Assembly (NCBI GenBank): GCA_001673575.1
Contig: LZME01000116.1
Location: 44,087-108,086, forward strand
Reading direction: 5' to 3'
DNA from: Mycolicibacter heraklionensis
GTDB lineage: Bacteria; Actinomycetota; Actinomycetes; Mycobacteriales; Mycobacteriaceae
Length of the DNA stretch: 64,000 bases
A program made the position numbers and the translations under genes. Shown here piece by piece: positions 34,666 through 44,826 of this stretch (position 1 is the stretch's first letter; each line of letters opens with the position of its first letter). Below the pieces are notes generated by a model. That model did not search any database and had not been told where the DNA came from. It saw only the letters and a program-made list of their open reading frames with translations.

Positions 34666-35983
34666 GCGGTCGCCCGGCCACCATCAGCACGACCTCCTCG
34701 GAGACGCCGGCGATCCGCGCGTTGAGCACTCCCAGCAGGTCGCGGAACAGCCGTCCCGACGCGGTGGCTGGGACTACCCCGCTGCCCACCTCGTTGCTCA
34801 CCGCCACCACCGGAGCCGGGCAGGCCTGCCAGGCCGACACCAGCTCGTCAATATCGGCCGAGACGGCGTCCAATCCGTCGCCGCCGTCCCATACCTGGTG
34901 CAGATCCATCCGCGCGGTGAGCCAGGTGCCGAGGCAGTCCAGCAGCAGGGCGTGGGGCGCTGACCGCAGTTCCTCGGCGACATCGGTGGTCTCGACGGTG
35001 CGCCAGGAGTCGGGCCGCCGCGCTCGGTGCAGCCGCACCCGCTCTGCCCATTCCGGATCGCCCTCGCGTACTCCGCCGGTGGCCAAATACGTCACTGTCG
35101 ATTCTCCGGCCAGTAGCGCCTCGGCGTGGGCGGACTTGCCGGAGCGCGCTCCGCCCAGCACCAGGGTGCGGGTGGCACCATCGCCTGCTGCACCCACTCG
35201 CACCACCTCACCGTCACGCCCCGGTCGGGCGCCTGAATCTGACAGTACGGCAGTCAATTCCGGCTCGGAAGGATTGTGGTGGCTCAGGTGTACCGCGATG
35301 ACGTCGGTGGTGTCGGTGACGGCGCCACAGTCACGTAGCCGCGCCACTGTTGCCGCAAACGCCGGCAGGTCATGGTGTTCGGTGCCGTGCTCGGTGTAGG
35401 TCCCGAACGTCTCCTCCAGAAACAGCGCGTCGTAGCCGGCTCCGGCCACCGCGGCGTCTGTCTCCTCGGACAGCGGCCCGGTATCGGTGGCCCACAAGAT
35501 CCGGCCGCCAACCGATGCCAGGTCGTAAAGCACTGCGTCACCGCCTATGTCGGCGCCGTGGGCGGCGGCCAACACCCGCACGTCGTAGTCACCGAGCCGA
35601 ATCCGGTCACCGGCCCGCACGGTCACGAATCGGACTGGATCGTCGGGTCCGACCCAGTGCCGGCACTGGTCGATAGCGCTGGGCGGCCCGACCACATCCA
35701 GGGGCTCGCTGGCCCCGGCCCACATCCGCATGAGCAGCGCCATCGGCCCGACATGGTCCCAGTGGCCATGCGTGAACAGGGCGTGGCGCACCGAAGCCAG
35801 CGGTCGTCCGAAGCGCGCCGCCGCACGCGGCGCCTCCGGGCCGCAGTCCAGCAGCAGCACATCGTCGACCAGCGCGGCGGTCTGGCCGCGAACCTGCGTC
35901 GCCGAGGAGGTGCAGGACGCGCAGGAGCAGAACGGATTCGGCCAGCCGTCGGCGCTGCCGGTGCCCAGCAGCAGGATCTCCAT
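34646..35983 (-). CDS. cobU: Fusion: metallo-beta-lactamase-fold hydrolase + adenosylcobinamide kinase/guanylyltransferase (CobU)
   Basis: This 445-residue two-domain protein starts with a metallo-beta-lactamase fold (about 1-265) of the PhnP-like type. Metal ligands are visible: THGHWDHVG (His72, His74, Asp76, His77), an Asp in WATDTGP and a His in VHLSHHNPSE. Two Cys pairs lie in NPFCSCASC. Residues 272-445 are a complete CobU domain: P-loop GGARSGKS (277-284), the VTYLATG strand, and NEVGSGVVPATASGRLFRDLLGVLN. CobU phosphorylates adenosylcobinamide and transfers GMP for cobalamin assembly. The hydrolase may act on a cobinamide phosphate or nucleotide intermediate; that is inference. ATG at 35983 with AGGATGGG upstream. 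Confidence 0.9.
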   Translation of the reverse strand: MEILLLGTGSADGWPNPFCSCASCTSSATQVRGQTAALVDDVLLLDCGPEAPRAAARFGRPLASVRHALFTHGHWDHVGPMALLMRMWAGASEPLDVVGPPSAIDQCRHWVGPDDPVRFVTVRAGDRIRLGDYDVRVLAAAHGADIGGDAVLYDLASVGGRILWATDTGPLSEETDAAVAGAGYDALFLEETFGTYTEHGTEHHDLPAFAATVARLRDCGAVTDTTDVIAVHLSHHNPSEPELTAVLSDSGARPGRDGEVVRVGAAGDGATRTLVLGGARSGKSAHAEALLAGESTVTYLATGGVREGDPEWAERVRLHRARRPDSWRTVETTDVAEELRSAPHALLLDCLGTWLTARMDLHQVWDGGDGLDAVSADIDELVSAWQACPAPVVAVSNEVGSGVVPATASGRLFRDLLGVLNARIAGVSEEVVLMVAGRPLRLPAD

Positions 35984-36016
35984 GCACCCATCCTCGCGCA
36001 CGGGCGGCACAGGTAC

Positions 36017-36052
36017 GAAAAAGCCCGGCCCCCACCGCGGGGAGCCGGGCTC
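36017..36052 (-). terminator. Intrinsic terminator after groEL2
   Basis: On the minus strand, AGCCCGGC pairs with GCCGGGCT in a GC-rich hairpin followed by TTTTT. It lies about 17 bases past the groEL2 stop. This is a classical rho-independent terminator, rare in mycobacteria. Confidence 0.85.
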
Positions 36053-36068
36053 TTTCGTGCAACCAGAC

Positions 36069-37796
<1,728 letters not shown>

Positions 37797-37809
37797 TCAC
37801 CGTCCCGAC

Positions 37810-37836
37810 CTAGCACTCGCTGGTCGCGAGTGCCAA
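37810..37836. promoter_or_regulatory. CIRCE operator 1 upstream of groEL2
   Basis: CTAGCACTC - 9 bases - GAGTGCCAA closely matches the CIRCE consensus TTAGCACTC-N9-GAGTGCTAA bound by the heat-shock repressor HrcA. It lies about 116 bases before the groEL2 start. Confidence 0.92.
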
Positions 37837-37844
37837 CGTCATTT

Positions 37845-37871
37845 TTAGCACTCGCCTATGGAGAGTGCAAG
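37845..37871. promoter_or_regulatory. CIRCE operator 2 upstream of groEL2
   Basis: TTAGCACTC - 9 bases - GAGTGCAAG is a second CIRCE element, 8 bases past the first. The left arm matches the consensus perfectly, and the right arm differs at the end. It sits between groEL2 and the M24 peptidase gene. Confidence 0.9.
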
Positions 37872-37907
37872 GTCAAGAGGTCCGGTCATTGGGGAGCTGA
37901 CCGGGGC

Positions 37908-38609
37908 TCACGCCACGTCGAGCAGCTGCTCGTAGAAGCCGCCGAACCCGCGGGTCCGGTTCACCAGGTGCACCTCCAGGATCCAGTGACAGACCCGGCC
38001 GGTGGGGTCGGTTCGGCGCATCGGCGCGTCGGACCCGGGCGCGACGTAGAACCGGGCGTCGTCACCGGAGATCTTCTTGTGCGGAAACTCCCCGAGCAGG
38101 TGCCCGGCGATGGGAGCGCCGAACTCGAAGCCCGCGTCCCGGGCCAGGCCGACGACGTGGTCGAACAGCTGCGCGCCGGTGATCTCGGCGTGTGCCTCGA
38201 AGAAGGCGCGACCCGCGCGCCACACCCCAGGTAGCGCGTCGCGCAGCGCCAGCTTGTCCGGGTCTTCGCCGAGCACGAAGGTGCGACCGAAATCGGCCTC
38301 CCACTCCTCGAAGATCGGCCCCAGATCGAGGTAGGCGATGTCGTCGTCGGCCATGACTCGGTCGGGCGGATCGGCGTGGAACGGCAGCAGGCTGTTCTCC
38401 CCTGCCCGCACCACCCGCCGATGCCAGTGCCTCGTCACCCCGAACATGTCGGCGGCCAGATCCCGGATCTCATCAGAGAGCTGCCGCTCGCCGACCCCGG
38501 GCCGGACCATCCCGCGGCGTTCGATCTCGTCGAACAGTGCGACGGCCTTGGCCTGCGCGTCGCGAAGCCGCTCGACACGGACGGATTCCGGCTCGCGCGG
38601 GGTGGACAC
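37908..38609 (-). CDS. M24-family metallopeptidase-like protein
   Basis: This 233-residue pita-bread-fold protein is related to Xaa-Pro aminopeptidase and methionine aminopeptidase. Candidate metal ligands are seen in AYLDLGPIFEEWEADFGRTF (Asp pair), HLLGEFPHK (His) and HWILEVHLV (Glu). It lacks the N-terminal domain of aminopeptidase P, and the usual second Glu is not clear, so either a true peptidase or an M24-derived binding protein is possible. The gene reads toward groEL2 and is divergent from the helicase gene, 55 bases apart. Start ATG/GTG at 38609. Confidence 0.8.
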   Translation of the reverse strand: MSTPREPESVRVERLRDAQAKAVALFDEIERRGMVRPGVGERQLSDEIRDLAADMFGVTRHWHRRVVRAGENSLLPFHADPPDRVMADDDIAYLDLGPIFEEWEADFGRTFVLGEDPDKLALRDALPGVWRAGRAFFEAHAEITGAQLFDHVVGLARDAGFEFGAPIAGHLLGEFPHKKISGDDARFYVAPGSDAPMRRTDPTGRVCHWILEVHLVNRTRGFGGFYEQLLDVA

Positions 38610-38664
38610 GCCAGCGATCCTATCGGCTTGCCCTAGACTGCATCTCGATCAGATAGGAGACCGG

Positions 38665-40368
38665 GTGCGGGCTGAAGCAGCGCCCAGCACCCGGGCTTTG
38701 CGGGGCTGGCAACGCCGGGCTCTGGTGCGCTATCTAACAGCCAAGCCGCGAGATTTCCTGATGGTGGCCACCCCCGGCGCCGGTAAGACGACGTTCGCGC
38801 TGCGCATCGTGGCCGAACTGCTCGCCGACCGCACCGTCGAGCGCATCACCATCGTGGTGCCCACCGAACACCTCAAGGTGCAGTGGGCCTCGGCCGCCGC
38901 CTCCCACGGCATCGCGCTAGATCCCCGGTTTTCCAACTCCGACTCGCAGACCAGCTCGGAGTACCACGGCGTCGTCGTCACCTACGCGCAGGTCGCCAGC
39001 CACCCCAGCCGGCACCGGGTGCGTACCGAGGCCGCGAAAACCCTGGTGATCTTCGACGAGATCCACCACGGCGGCGACGCCAAAAGCTGGGGCGACGGCA
39101 TCCGCGAGGCATTCGACGACGCCACCCGCCGGCTGGCGCTGACCGGGACCCCGTTCCGCAGCGACGACAGCCCCATCCCCTTCGTCAACTACGAACCCGA
39201 CGGCGCCGGCCACCTGCGCTCGGTGGCCGACGACAGCTACGGCTACACCGACGCGCTGGCCGACGGCGTGGTGCGCCCGGTGGTGTTCATGGCCTACTCG
39301 GGCGAGGCTCGCTGGCGCGACAGCGCCGGGGAGGAGCACGCGGCCCGACTCGGCGAGCCTTTGACCGCCGAGCACACCACCCGGGCATGGCGCACCGCGC
39401 TGGACCCGGCCGGGGAATGGATGCCGGCGGTGATCACCGCCGCGGACACTCGGCTGCGCCAGCTGCGCGAGGGCGGCATGGCCGATGCGGGCGGCATGAT
39501 CATCGCCACCGACCAGAAGGCGGCGCGCGCCTACGCGGTGCTGCTCAAACGGCACACCGGCGAGGAACCCACCGTGGTGCTCTCCGACGATCCCAGCGCG
39601 TCGGACAAGATCGCCCAGTTCTCCGCGGCCACCAGCAAGTGGCTGGTGGCGGTGCGGATGGTGTCCGAGGGCGTTGACGTGCCGCGGCTGGCGGTCGGGG
39701 TCTACGCCACCAGTGCCTCTACCCCGTTGTTCTTCGCGCAGGCGATCGGCCGGTTCGTGCGGTCCCGGCGGCCCGGCGAGACCGCCAGCATCTTCTTGCC
39801 GTCGGTGCCGTCGCTGCTGGGTCTGGCCAGCGAGCTGGAGCAGCAGCGCAACCACGTGTTGGGCAAGCCGCACCGGGAATCCGAACGCGACGAGTTCGAG
39901 GAGGCCGCGCGCCGGCGCGACGAGCCCTCCGAGATGGAGAACAAGTTCGAGTCGCTGGGGGCCGACGCCGAGCTGGACCAGGTGATCTTCGACGGCGCCT
40001 CGTTCGGCACCGCGACCCCGGCCGGCAGCGAGGAGGAGGCCGACTACCTCGGCATCCCCGGGCTGCTCGACGCCGACCAGATGCGGGATCTGTTGCGGCG
40101 CAGGCAGGAAGAACAGCTGGACCGGCGGTCCAAGGCGGTCAACGACGGTGGGATTCCAGTGCCGGTGACCACCCACGGGCAGCTGCGCGAACTGCGTCAT
40201 GAACTCAACGCGCTGGTGTCGGCGGCCCACCATCGCCTCGGCAAGCCACATGGCTGGATTCATAACGAGCTGCGCCGGCGTTGCGGCGGCCCCCCGGTGG
40301 CGGCCGCGACCTCGGATCAGCTGCGGGCGCGGATCGTCGCCATTCGGCAGCTCAATCGCGAGTCGTAG
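38665..40368 (+). CDS. DEAD/DEAH-box (superfamily 2) helicase
   Basis: This 567-residue SF2 ATPase begins with a Q-like region (LRGWQRRALVRYL), Walker A ATPGAGKTT (residues 35-43), Walker B DEIH at 131-134 (FDEIHHGG) and motif III LALTGTPFRSDD. The second RecA domain holds VRMVSEGVDVPRLAVGVY and the arginine-finger motif FAQAIGRFVRSRRPGE. The C-terminal 150 residues are charged with no known domain. It is most like the XPB/RAD25-type helicases acting on duplex DNA. GTG at 38665 has AGGAG about 6 bases upstream; the longer frame from 38338 is antisense to the M24 gene. Cellular role unknown. Confidence 0.9.
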   Translation: MRAEAAPSTRALRGWQRRALVRYLTAKPRDFLMVATPGAGKTTFALRIVAELLADRTVERITIVVPTEHLKVQWASAAASHGIALDPRFSNSDSQTSSEYHGVVVTYAQVASHPSRHRVRTEAAKTLVIFDEIHHGGDAKSWGDGIREAFDDATRRLALTGTPFRSDDSPIPFVNYEPDGAGHLRSVADDSYGYTDALADGVVRPVVFMAYSGEARWRDSAGEEHAARLGEPLTAEHTTRAWRTALDPAGEWMPAVITAADTRLRQLREGGMADAGGMIIATDQKAARAYAVLLKRHTGEEPTVVLSDDPSASDKIAQFSAATSKWLVAVRMVSEGVDVPRLAVGVYATSASTPLFFAQAIGRFVRSRRPGETASIFLPSVPSLLGLASELEQQRNHVLGKPHRESERDEFEEAARRRDEPSEMENKFESLGADAELDQVIFDGASFGTATPAGSEEEADYLGIPGLLDADQMRDLLRRRQEEQLDRRSKAVNDGGIPVPVTTHGQLRELRHELNALVSAAHHRLGKPHGWIHNELRRRCGGPPVAAATSDQLRARIVAIRQLNRES

Positions 40369-40391
40369 CCCGTCTGGTTCCGCCCCCGTCC

Positions 40392-40454
40392 CGCCGAGTG
40401 TGCGGTTTGGTTGCCGACTCGCTGAATATTGCCGAGCAAACCGCACAGTCGACG
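40392..40454. terminator. Long hairpin between convergent genes (helicase / PH protein)
   Basis: TGTGCGGTTTG (40399-40409) pairs perfectly with CAAACCGCACA (40437-40447), and the stem extends outward to 18 bases per arm with few mismatches. The loop is 27 bases. No U-tract on either side. Position between two stops suggests bidirectional termination. Confidence 0.6.
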
Positions 40455-40472
40455 AAAACGTGCGGCCGAGGT

Positions 40473-41966
40473 TCAGCCCTGTCGAGTCCAGGCGCTGCCC
40501 GCCACCCACGGGGACGCCTGTGCGGCCACCGACCAGGCCCACTCGGCCGGCACGTCGATCACCCGGTACGCCTTGACGCCCGCGGCGGTCGCCGCGACCA
40601 GGGTGGCCACCCCGACGCGGCGCTGAAACCAGCTCTGGCGCACGGTCCAGCCGACGATGCCGGCGGTTTCGATGCAGTAGCGGCGCTGCTCCCAACTGCC
40701 GGTGCGGGCCGTCAGCCAGTGCGCGTCGACGCGATGCCCCAGGGCGCGCACCCGGTCGACGGCCAGCAGCGCGGCGCCCAGGATCATCGCCGCGCAGGCC
40801 GGCCAGCACCACTGCGGTAGCTCAACGAACGCCGCCGCGATCCCCAGCCCGGCCCCGGCGGCCACCGGCAGCAGCAGCGCCCGAGTCCAGCGTCGGCGGG
40901 CCGCCGCCGGACCGTGCTTGCGCAGCGGGCCGGTGACCACCACGGGGTCGGCGACCAACCCGGTCAAGACACCCTCCGCGGTGGCCCGCGGGCAGGGCGG
41001 CAGCAGGATCGACGACTCACCTTCCCTGTTGACCCCGGTCATTGCCGCGTCCAGCCGCGCGCCGCCGAACAACCGCACCAGCAGCGGCCGGCGCAGCGTT
41101 CCGCCGCGCAACCGGCGCATGTCGTAGTTGTGTTCGCGCACCCGCAGCAGGCCGTAGCTCAATGCCAGGACGTCACCGCCCGCCCCAGAGCTGCGGGACA
41201 ACACCAGATTTCCGTACGTCACCAGCGAGCGCAGCACCGCCAGCAGCATGGAGACCACCACCAGCAGGGCAGCGATCAGCGTCAGGCTCTGCTGGACACC
41301 GAACTGCTCAGTGGCCTCGAGCCAGGATCGGCTCACCGGCGAATCCTCCAGCGCCGCCCACACTCCGCTCTGATACAGCGCACCCACCGCGGCCCCGACC
41401 ATCACCAGCCCGGACAGGCTCAGCGGGCTGTAGCGCAACCACGACGGCCGCCACCGCGCCAGCACCGTCGCTGGGGCGGGCGCCGATCCGGTGGCAGCCT
41501 GCGCGGTTTGCCCGGTGTGGGACAGCAACGTCGCCCGCAGTCGAGGGACCTCGCTGCTCTCGACCGCGTTGAGCTCGAAGGCGCTATCCGCGGCGGCATG
41601 CTGACCCGTGCTGACTCGCAACACCGTCAGTCCCAGCATCCGATGCAACAGCCGGGCGTCGGTCTCCACCGAGCGAATCCGGTTGCGGGGCACCGAGAGC
41701 ACCTTGCGGCGCAACAGCCCGGAGCGCAGCTCGACCTGGCCGGTCTCGGGGTCGGGCTCGATGCGGTAGGTGGTGGTGAACCAGCGCGTCACACCGACCA
41801 CGGCGATCACCGACACCACCGCCAGCACCCAGGGCCGGTTATCGGTCGCCGAACCGAACACCACCACCGCGATCAGCAGCGGCAGTTCGCGCAGCACTTC
41901 GTGCAACGGGTGTACCAGCAGCATCCGGGGGCTGAGCCGATGCCAGGCCGGCTCCGCGGTACTCAC
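40473..41966 (-). CDS. Bacterial-PH (DUF304/YdbT-like) membrane protein
   Basis: This 497-residue membrane protein belongs to the YdbT/bPH2 family. It has hydrophobic hairpins near residues 25-60, around 178-205 and 220-250, and near 360-395, separated by soluble PH-like domains. Each domain begins with a pattern such as RVSTGQHAAADSAFELNAV or RKVLSVPRNRIRSVETD. The repeated PH-like domains face the cytoplasm. In Bacillus the YdbS/YdbT pair is linked to resistance to a class of bacteriocin. GTG at 41966 overlaps the upstream bPH gene by 4 bases, so the two form an operon. Confidence 0.85.
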   Translation of the reverse strand: MSTAEPAWHRLSPRMLLVHPLHEVLRELPLLIAVVVFGSATDNRPWVLAVVSVIAVVGVTRWFTTTYRIEPDPETGQVELRSGLLRRKVLSVPRNRIRSVETDARLLHRMLGLTVLRVSTGQHAAADSAFELNAVESSEVPRLRATLLSHTGQTAQAATGSAPAPATVLARWRPSWLRYSPLSLSGLVMVGAAVGALYQSGVWAALEDSPVSRSWLEATEQFGVQQSLTLIAALLVVVSMLLAVLRSLVTYGNLVLSRSSGAGGDVLALSYGLLRVREHNYDMRRLRGGTLRRPLLVRLFGGARLDAAMTGVNREGESSILLPPCPRATAEGVLTGLVADPVVVTGPLRKHGPAAARRRWTRALLLPVAAGAGLGIAAAFVELPQWCWPACAAMILGAALLAVDRVRALGHRVDAHWLTARTGSWEQRRYCIETAGIVGWTVRQSWFQRRVGVATLVAATAAGVKAYRVIDVPAEWAWSVAAQASPWVAGSAWTRQG

Positions 41967-42475
41967 GTGGCGTCCTCAACACCCAGCGCCGCGATGTCGG
42001 TCAGTTGGGCCACGATGCGGTCGGCGACGGCGGCATCCAGTGCCACGATGTGCACCGCGCCGGCCGACGAGGCGGTGGTGACCCGCACATTGGCCAGCCC
42101 CAGCAGACGGTCCACCGGGCCCCGGTAGGTGTCGACGGTCTGGACCCGCGAGATCGGCGCGATCCGGCGCTCCTGCACCAACCACCCGGTGCGGGTGTAG
42201 ACCGCCTGGTCACTGACGTCCCACCGGTGTACCCGGTAGCGCCACAGCGGCGCGATCACCGCCGACACCAGCAGCCCCACTGCGGTCACCGCGAGGGCAG
42301 CGCCGTGCAGCCAGGCCAGCCGCTCGTCGGCTATCGCCCAACCCACCTGCAACAGCGCCAGAAACAACCAGGGCACCGCACCGACCAGTGCCCAGACCAA
42401 CGGCGCTCGGGAGCTGGGCGGATTGGTGGGATCGACCAGGCTGATCGCCGGGGACCCGTCTGCGTGCTGCGCCAT
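41963..42475 (-). CDS. Bacterial-PH (DUF304/YdbS-like) membrane protein
   Basis: This 170-residue protein has two membrane segments near residues 27-50 and 57-80 (VWALVGAVPWLFLALLQVGW; GAALAVTAVGLLVSAVIAPLW). One PH-like domain follows (RWDVSDQAVYTRTGWLVQERRIAPISRVQTVDTYRGPVDRLLGL). This is the normal small partner (YdbS) of the larger YdbT protein downstream, with which it overlaps. Start ATG at 42475 is set by the membrane topology; a Shine-Dalgarno is not obvious. Divergent from the SDR gene at 42578. Confidence 0.84.
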   Translation of the reverse strand: MAQHADGSPAISLVDPTNPPSSRAPLVWALVGAVPWLFLALLQVGWAIADERLAWLHGAALAVTAVGLLVSAVIAPLWRYRVHRWDVSDQAVYTRTGWLVQERRIAPISRVQTVDTYRGPVDRLLGLANVRVTTASSAGAVHIVALDAAVADRIVAQLTDIAALGVEDAT

Positions 42476-42554
42476 GTAGGAGAGGATGTCAGGACCCAAG
42501 CCCCGCCGCACCGTCGACCGCACGACCGGCGAAAAACCATCCGGCGCACGATGC

Positions 42555-42584
42555 GTCACGTGAGTATCGTTTGTCACATGAGTA
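42555..42584 (+). repeat. Two 12-base direct repeats at the SDR start
   Basis: GTCACGTGAGTA (42555-42566) and GTCACATGAGTA (42573-42584) differ at one base and are spaced 18 bases start to start. The second contains the ATG start codon (42578) of the SDR gene. They could be binding sites for a regulator acting across the start, or chance. Confidence 0.45.
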
Positions 42585-43501
42585 GCCGGGATAAGTGGGC
42601 TGCGGAAGACGTGCCGGATCAAACCGGCCGCGTCGCGGTAATCACCGGCTCCAACACCGGAATCGGTTATCACACCGCGGAGATACTCGCCGGGCGCGGC
42701 GCGTTGGTGGTGCTGGCGGTGCGCGACCTTGAGAAGGGTGACGCCGCGGCGAAACGGATCCACAGCGCCAGCCCGCAGGCACGCGTCGAGGTACAGGAAC
42801 TCGATCTCAGCTCGCTCGCGTCGGTCCGCGAAGCCGCCGAGGCCATAAGCACCACCCATTCCCGCATCGATCTGCTGATCAACAACGCCGGCGTCATGTA
42901 CACCCCTAAACAGCGCACCGACGACGGCTTCGAGCTGCAGTTCGGTGTCAACCATCTGGGGCACTTCGCGCTGACCGGCCTGCTGCTGCCGCGGATGATG
43001 CGGGTAAAGGGGTCTCGCGTGGTGACGGTCAGCAGCATGGCGCACCGCATCATGGCCGCGATCCACTTCGACGACCTGCAGTGGGAGCACGGCTACAACC
43101 GGATCTCCGCCTATGGGCAGTCCAAGCTGGCCAACTTGATGTTCACCTACGAACTGCAGCGCCGACTGGCCGCCAAACGCCGCTCAACCATCGCCGTCGC
43201 CGCGCACCCCGGCACCGCCAACACCGAACTGAACCGGCACCTGCCGCCCTTACTGCGTCCCGCGGACCGCTTGCTGATGCCCCTGGTCGTGCAGAGCGCA
43301 GCGATGGGCGCGTTGCCCACGCTGCGTGCCGCGACCGACCCAGAGGTGACTGGTGGGCAGTACTACGGTCCGAGCGGCATCGGTGAGCAGCGCGGATATC
43401 CCAAGCTGGTGGACGCCAGCAAGCAGGCGCACGAAGTCGAGTTGCAGCAGCGGTTATGGGCGGTCTCGCAGGAGCTGACAGGAATCACCTTCCCGGTCTG
43501 A
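42578..43501 (+). CDS. Short-chain dehydrogenase/reductase (Rv0439c-like)
   Basis: This 307-residue SDR has the NAD(P) Rossmann motif TGSNTGIGYHT at about residues 23-33, the NNAGVM segment, and the active-site Tyr-Lys pair in SAYGQSKLANL, with the catalytic Ser in VVTVSSMAHR. The insert after the active site and the length match the retinol-dehydrogenase-like SDR group to which Rv0439c belongs. The substrate is probably a small alcohol or ketone. ATG at 42578. It precedes moeA2 by 14 bases on the same strand. Confidence 0.9.
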   Translation: MSSRDKWAAEDVPDQTGRVAVITGSNTGIGYHTAEILAGRGALVVLAVRDLEKGDAAAKRIHSASPQARVEVQELDLSSLASVREAAEAISTTHSRIDLLINNAGVMYTPKQRTDDGFELQFGVNHLGHFALTGLLLPRMMRVKGSRVVTVSSMAHRIMAAIHFDDLQWEHGYNRISAYGQSKLANLMFTYELQRRLAAKRRSTIAVAAHPGTANTELNRHLPPLLRPADRLLMPLVVQSAAMGALPTLRAATDPEVTGGQYYGPSGIGEQRGYPKLVDASKQAHEVELQQRLWAVSQELTGITFPV

Positions 43502-43515
43502 GTCAGACTGTCGGG

Positions 43516-44745
43516 ATGCGATCCGTCGAAGAGCACCAACGGGCCGTCACCGACCTGATCCAGCCCCGACCACCGGTCACGGTCGCACTGGCCGATGCCG
43601 AGGGACTGGTACTGGCCGCGGACGTGATCGCACCGATCTCGCTGCCGGTCTTCGACAACTCCGGGATGGACGGCTATGCCGTGCTCGCCGACGACATCGC
43701 CAATGCGACACCCGAAGCGCCGGTGAGTTTGCCTGTTACCGAAGACATTCCGGCCGGACGGACCGATATTCCCACGCTGACACCGGGCACCGCACACCGG
43801 ATCATGACCGGGGCACCGATCCCGTACGGCGCCGACGGGGTGATTCCCGTCGAGGCCACCGACGGCGGCGTCGACGTGGTCCAGATCAACGCCGCCACCG
43901 CCAAGGGCCGCCACATCCGTCGGGCCGGTGGCGATGTCGCCGAGGGCGCCACCGTGCTCTGGGCGGGGCAACCCGTCAGTGCGCCGGCGGCAGGCCTGGC
44001 CTCGGCGCTGGGTCTGGCCGAGCTGACGGTGCGGCCCCGGCAACGCGTGCTGGTGATCTCCACCGGTTCCGAACTGATCAAACCCGGCACTCCGCTGGCA
44101 CCCGGCCAGATCTATGAGTCCAACGGGGTGATGCTGTCGGCCGCGGTACGTGACGCCGGTGCAGAGGTGGTGGCCGCCGTGACGGTCGCCGACGACACTG
44201 CCGCGTTCACCGACGCCCTCGACCGCTACGGCGTACGGGACGGGGCGGTGGATCTGGTGATCACCAGCGGCGGAGTCAGCGCGGGCGCCTACGAGGTGGT
44301 CAAGGACGTCTTCGGCCGCGACGGCGACCAGGGCGTGCACTTCGTCAAGGTGGCGATGCAGCCTGGGATGCCGCAGGGCATCGGCCGCGTCGGCTCGCCT
44401 GGGTCCGGAGCGGCCATCATCACGCTGCCGGGCAACCCGGTCAGCGCCCAGGTGTCCTTCGAGGTCTTCGTCCGGCCCGCGCTGCGCCGCGCCATGGGTC
44501 TGGCCAAGCCGGATCGCCCGCGCCGCACCGCGGTACTGAGCGAGAAACTGGTCTCACCGGCCGGCAAGCGGCAGTTCCGGCGCGGGCTGCTCGACTACGA
44601 AACCGGGACGGTCACCAACTATGGGCCGCCGGCTTCGCACCATCTGCGCTACCTGGCTTCGGCCAACTGCCTCCTGGACATCGCCGACGAGGTGACCGAG
44701 CTGCCGGTGGGCACCGAGGTAGAGGTCTGGGACCTCACCGGGTAG
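43516..44745 (+). CDS. moeA2: Molybdopterin molybdenumtransferase MoeA
   Basis: MoeA inserts molybdate into adenylated molybdopterin to finish molybdenum cofactor synthesis. This 409-residue protein has the MoeA landmarks: the DNSGMDGYAVLADD segment, PVEATDGG-type barrel strands, the MogA-like domain VLVISTGSELIKPGTPLAPGQIYESN, VITSGGVSAGAYEVV and the LPGNPVSAQVSFEVFVRP segment. The C-terminal beta-domain closes the chain. ATG at 43516 is chosen. Equivalent to Rv0438c. A dispersed repeat begins 5 bases after its stop. Confidence 0.94.
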   Translation: MRSVEEHQRAVTDLIQPRPPVTVALADAEGLVLAADVIAPISLPVFDNSGMDGYAVLADDIANATPEAPVSLPVTEDIPAGRTDIPTLTPGTAHRIMTGAPIPYGADGVIPVEATDGGVDVVQINAATAKGRHIRRAGGDVAEGATVLWAGQPVSAPAAGLASALGLAELTVRPRQRVLVISTGSELIKPGTPLAPGQIYESNGVMLSAAVRDAGAEVVAAVTVADDTAAFTDALDRYGVRDGAVDLVITSGGVSAGAYEVVKDVFGRDGDQGVHFVKVAMQPGMPQGIGRVGSPGSGAAIITLPGNPVSAQVSFEVFVRPALRRAMGLAKPDRPRRTAVLSEKLVSPAGKRQFRRGLLDYETGTVTNYGPPASHHLRYLASANCLLDIADEVTELPVGTEVEVWDLTG

Positions 44746-44749
44746 ATAC

Positions 44750-44795
44750 GGCGGTTCACGAGGCTCGACGAAGGAGAGCCGAAGCTGGGACCGCC
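44750..44795 (-). repeat. 47-bp dispersed repeat, inverted copy (46 bp)
   Basis: Read on the minus strand this is GGCGGTCCCAGCTTCGGCTC... ending in GTGAACCGCC. It aligns with the copies at 59644/59701 with a one-base deletion and few substitutions. It fills most of the gap between the moeA2 stop and the psd promoter. Confidence 0.7.
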
Positions 44796-44814
44796 GCATA
44801 GAGACGGCAGCTTC

Positions 44815-44820
44815 TAAGAT
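44815..44820 (+). promoter_or_regulatory. Putative -10 box for leaderless psd mRNA
   Basis: TAAGAT lies 6 bases before the psd ATG at 44827, with no Shine-Dalgarno. Spacing fits leaderless transcription. It follows the inverted repeat at 44750-44795. Confidence 0.45.
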
Positions 44821-44826
44821 GGCCCA

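Noticed and set aside
38917-40812. A 631-codon open frame on the minus strand over the helicase
   Set aside because: Antisense to the helicase, whose motifs are all intact on the plus strand.
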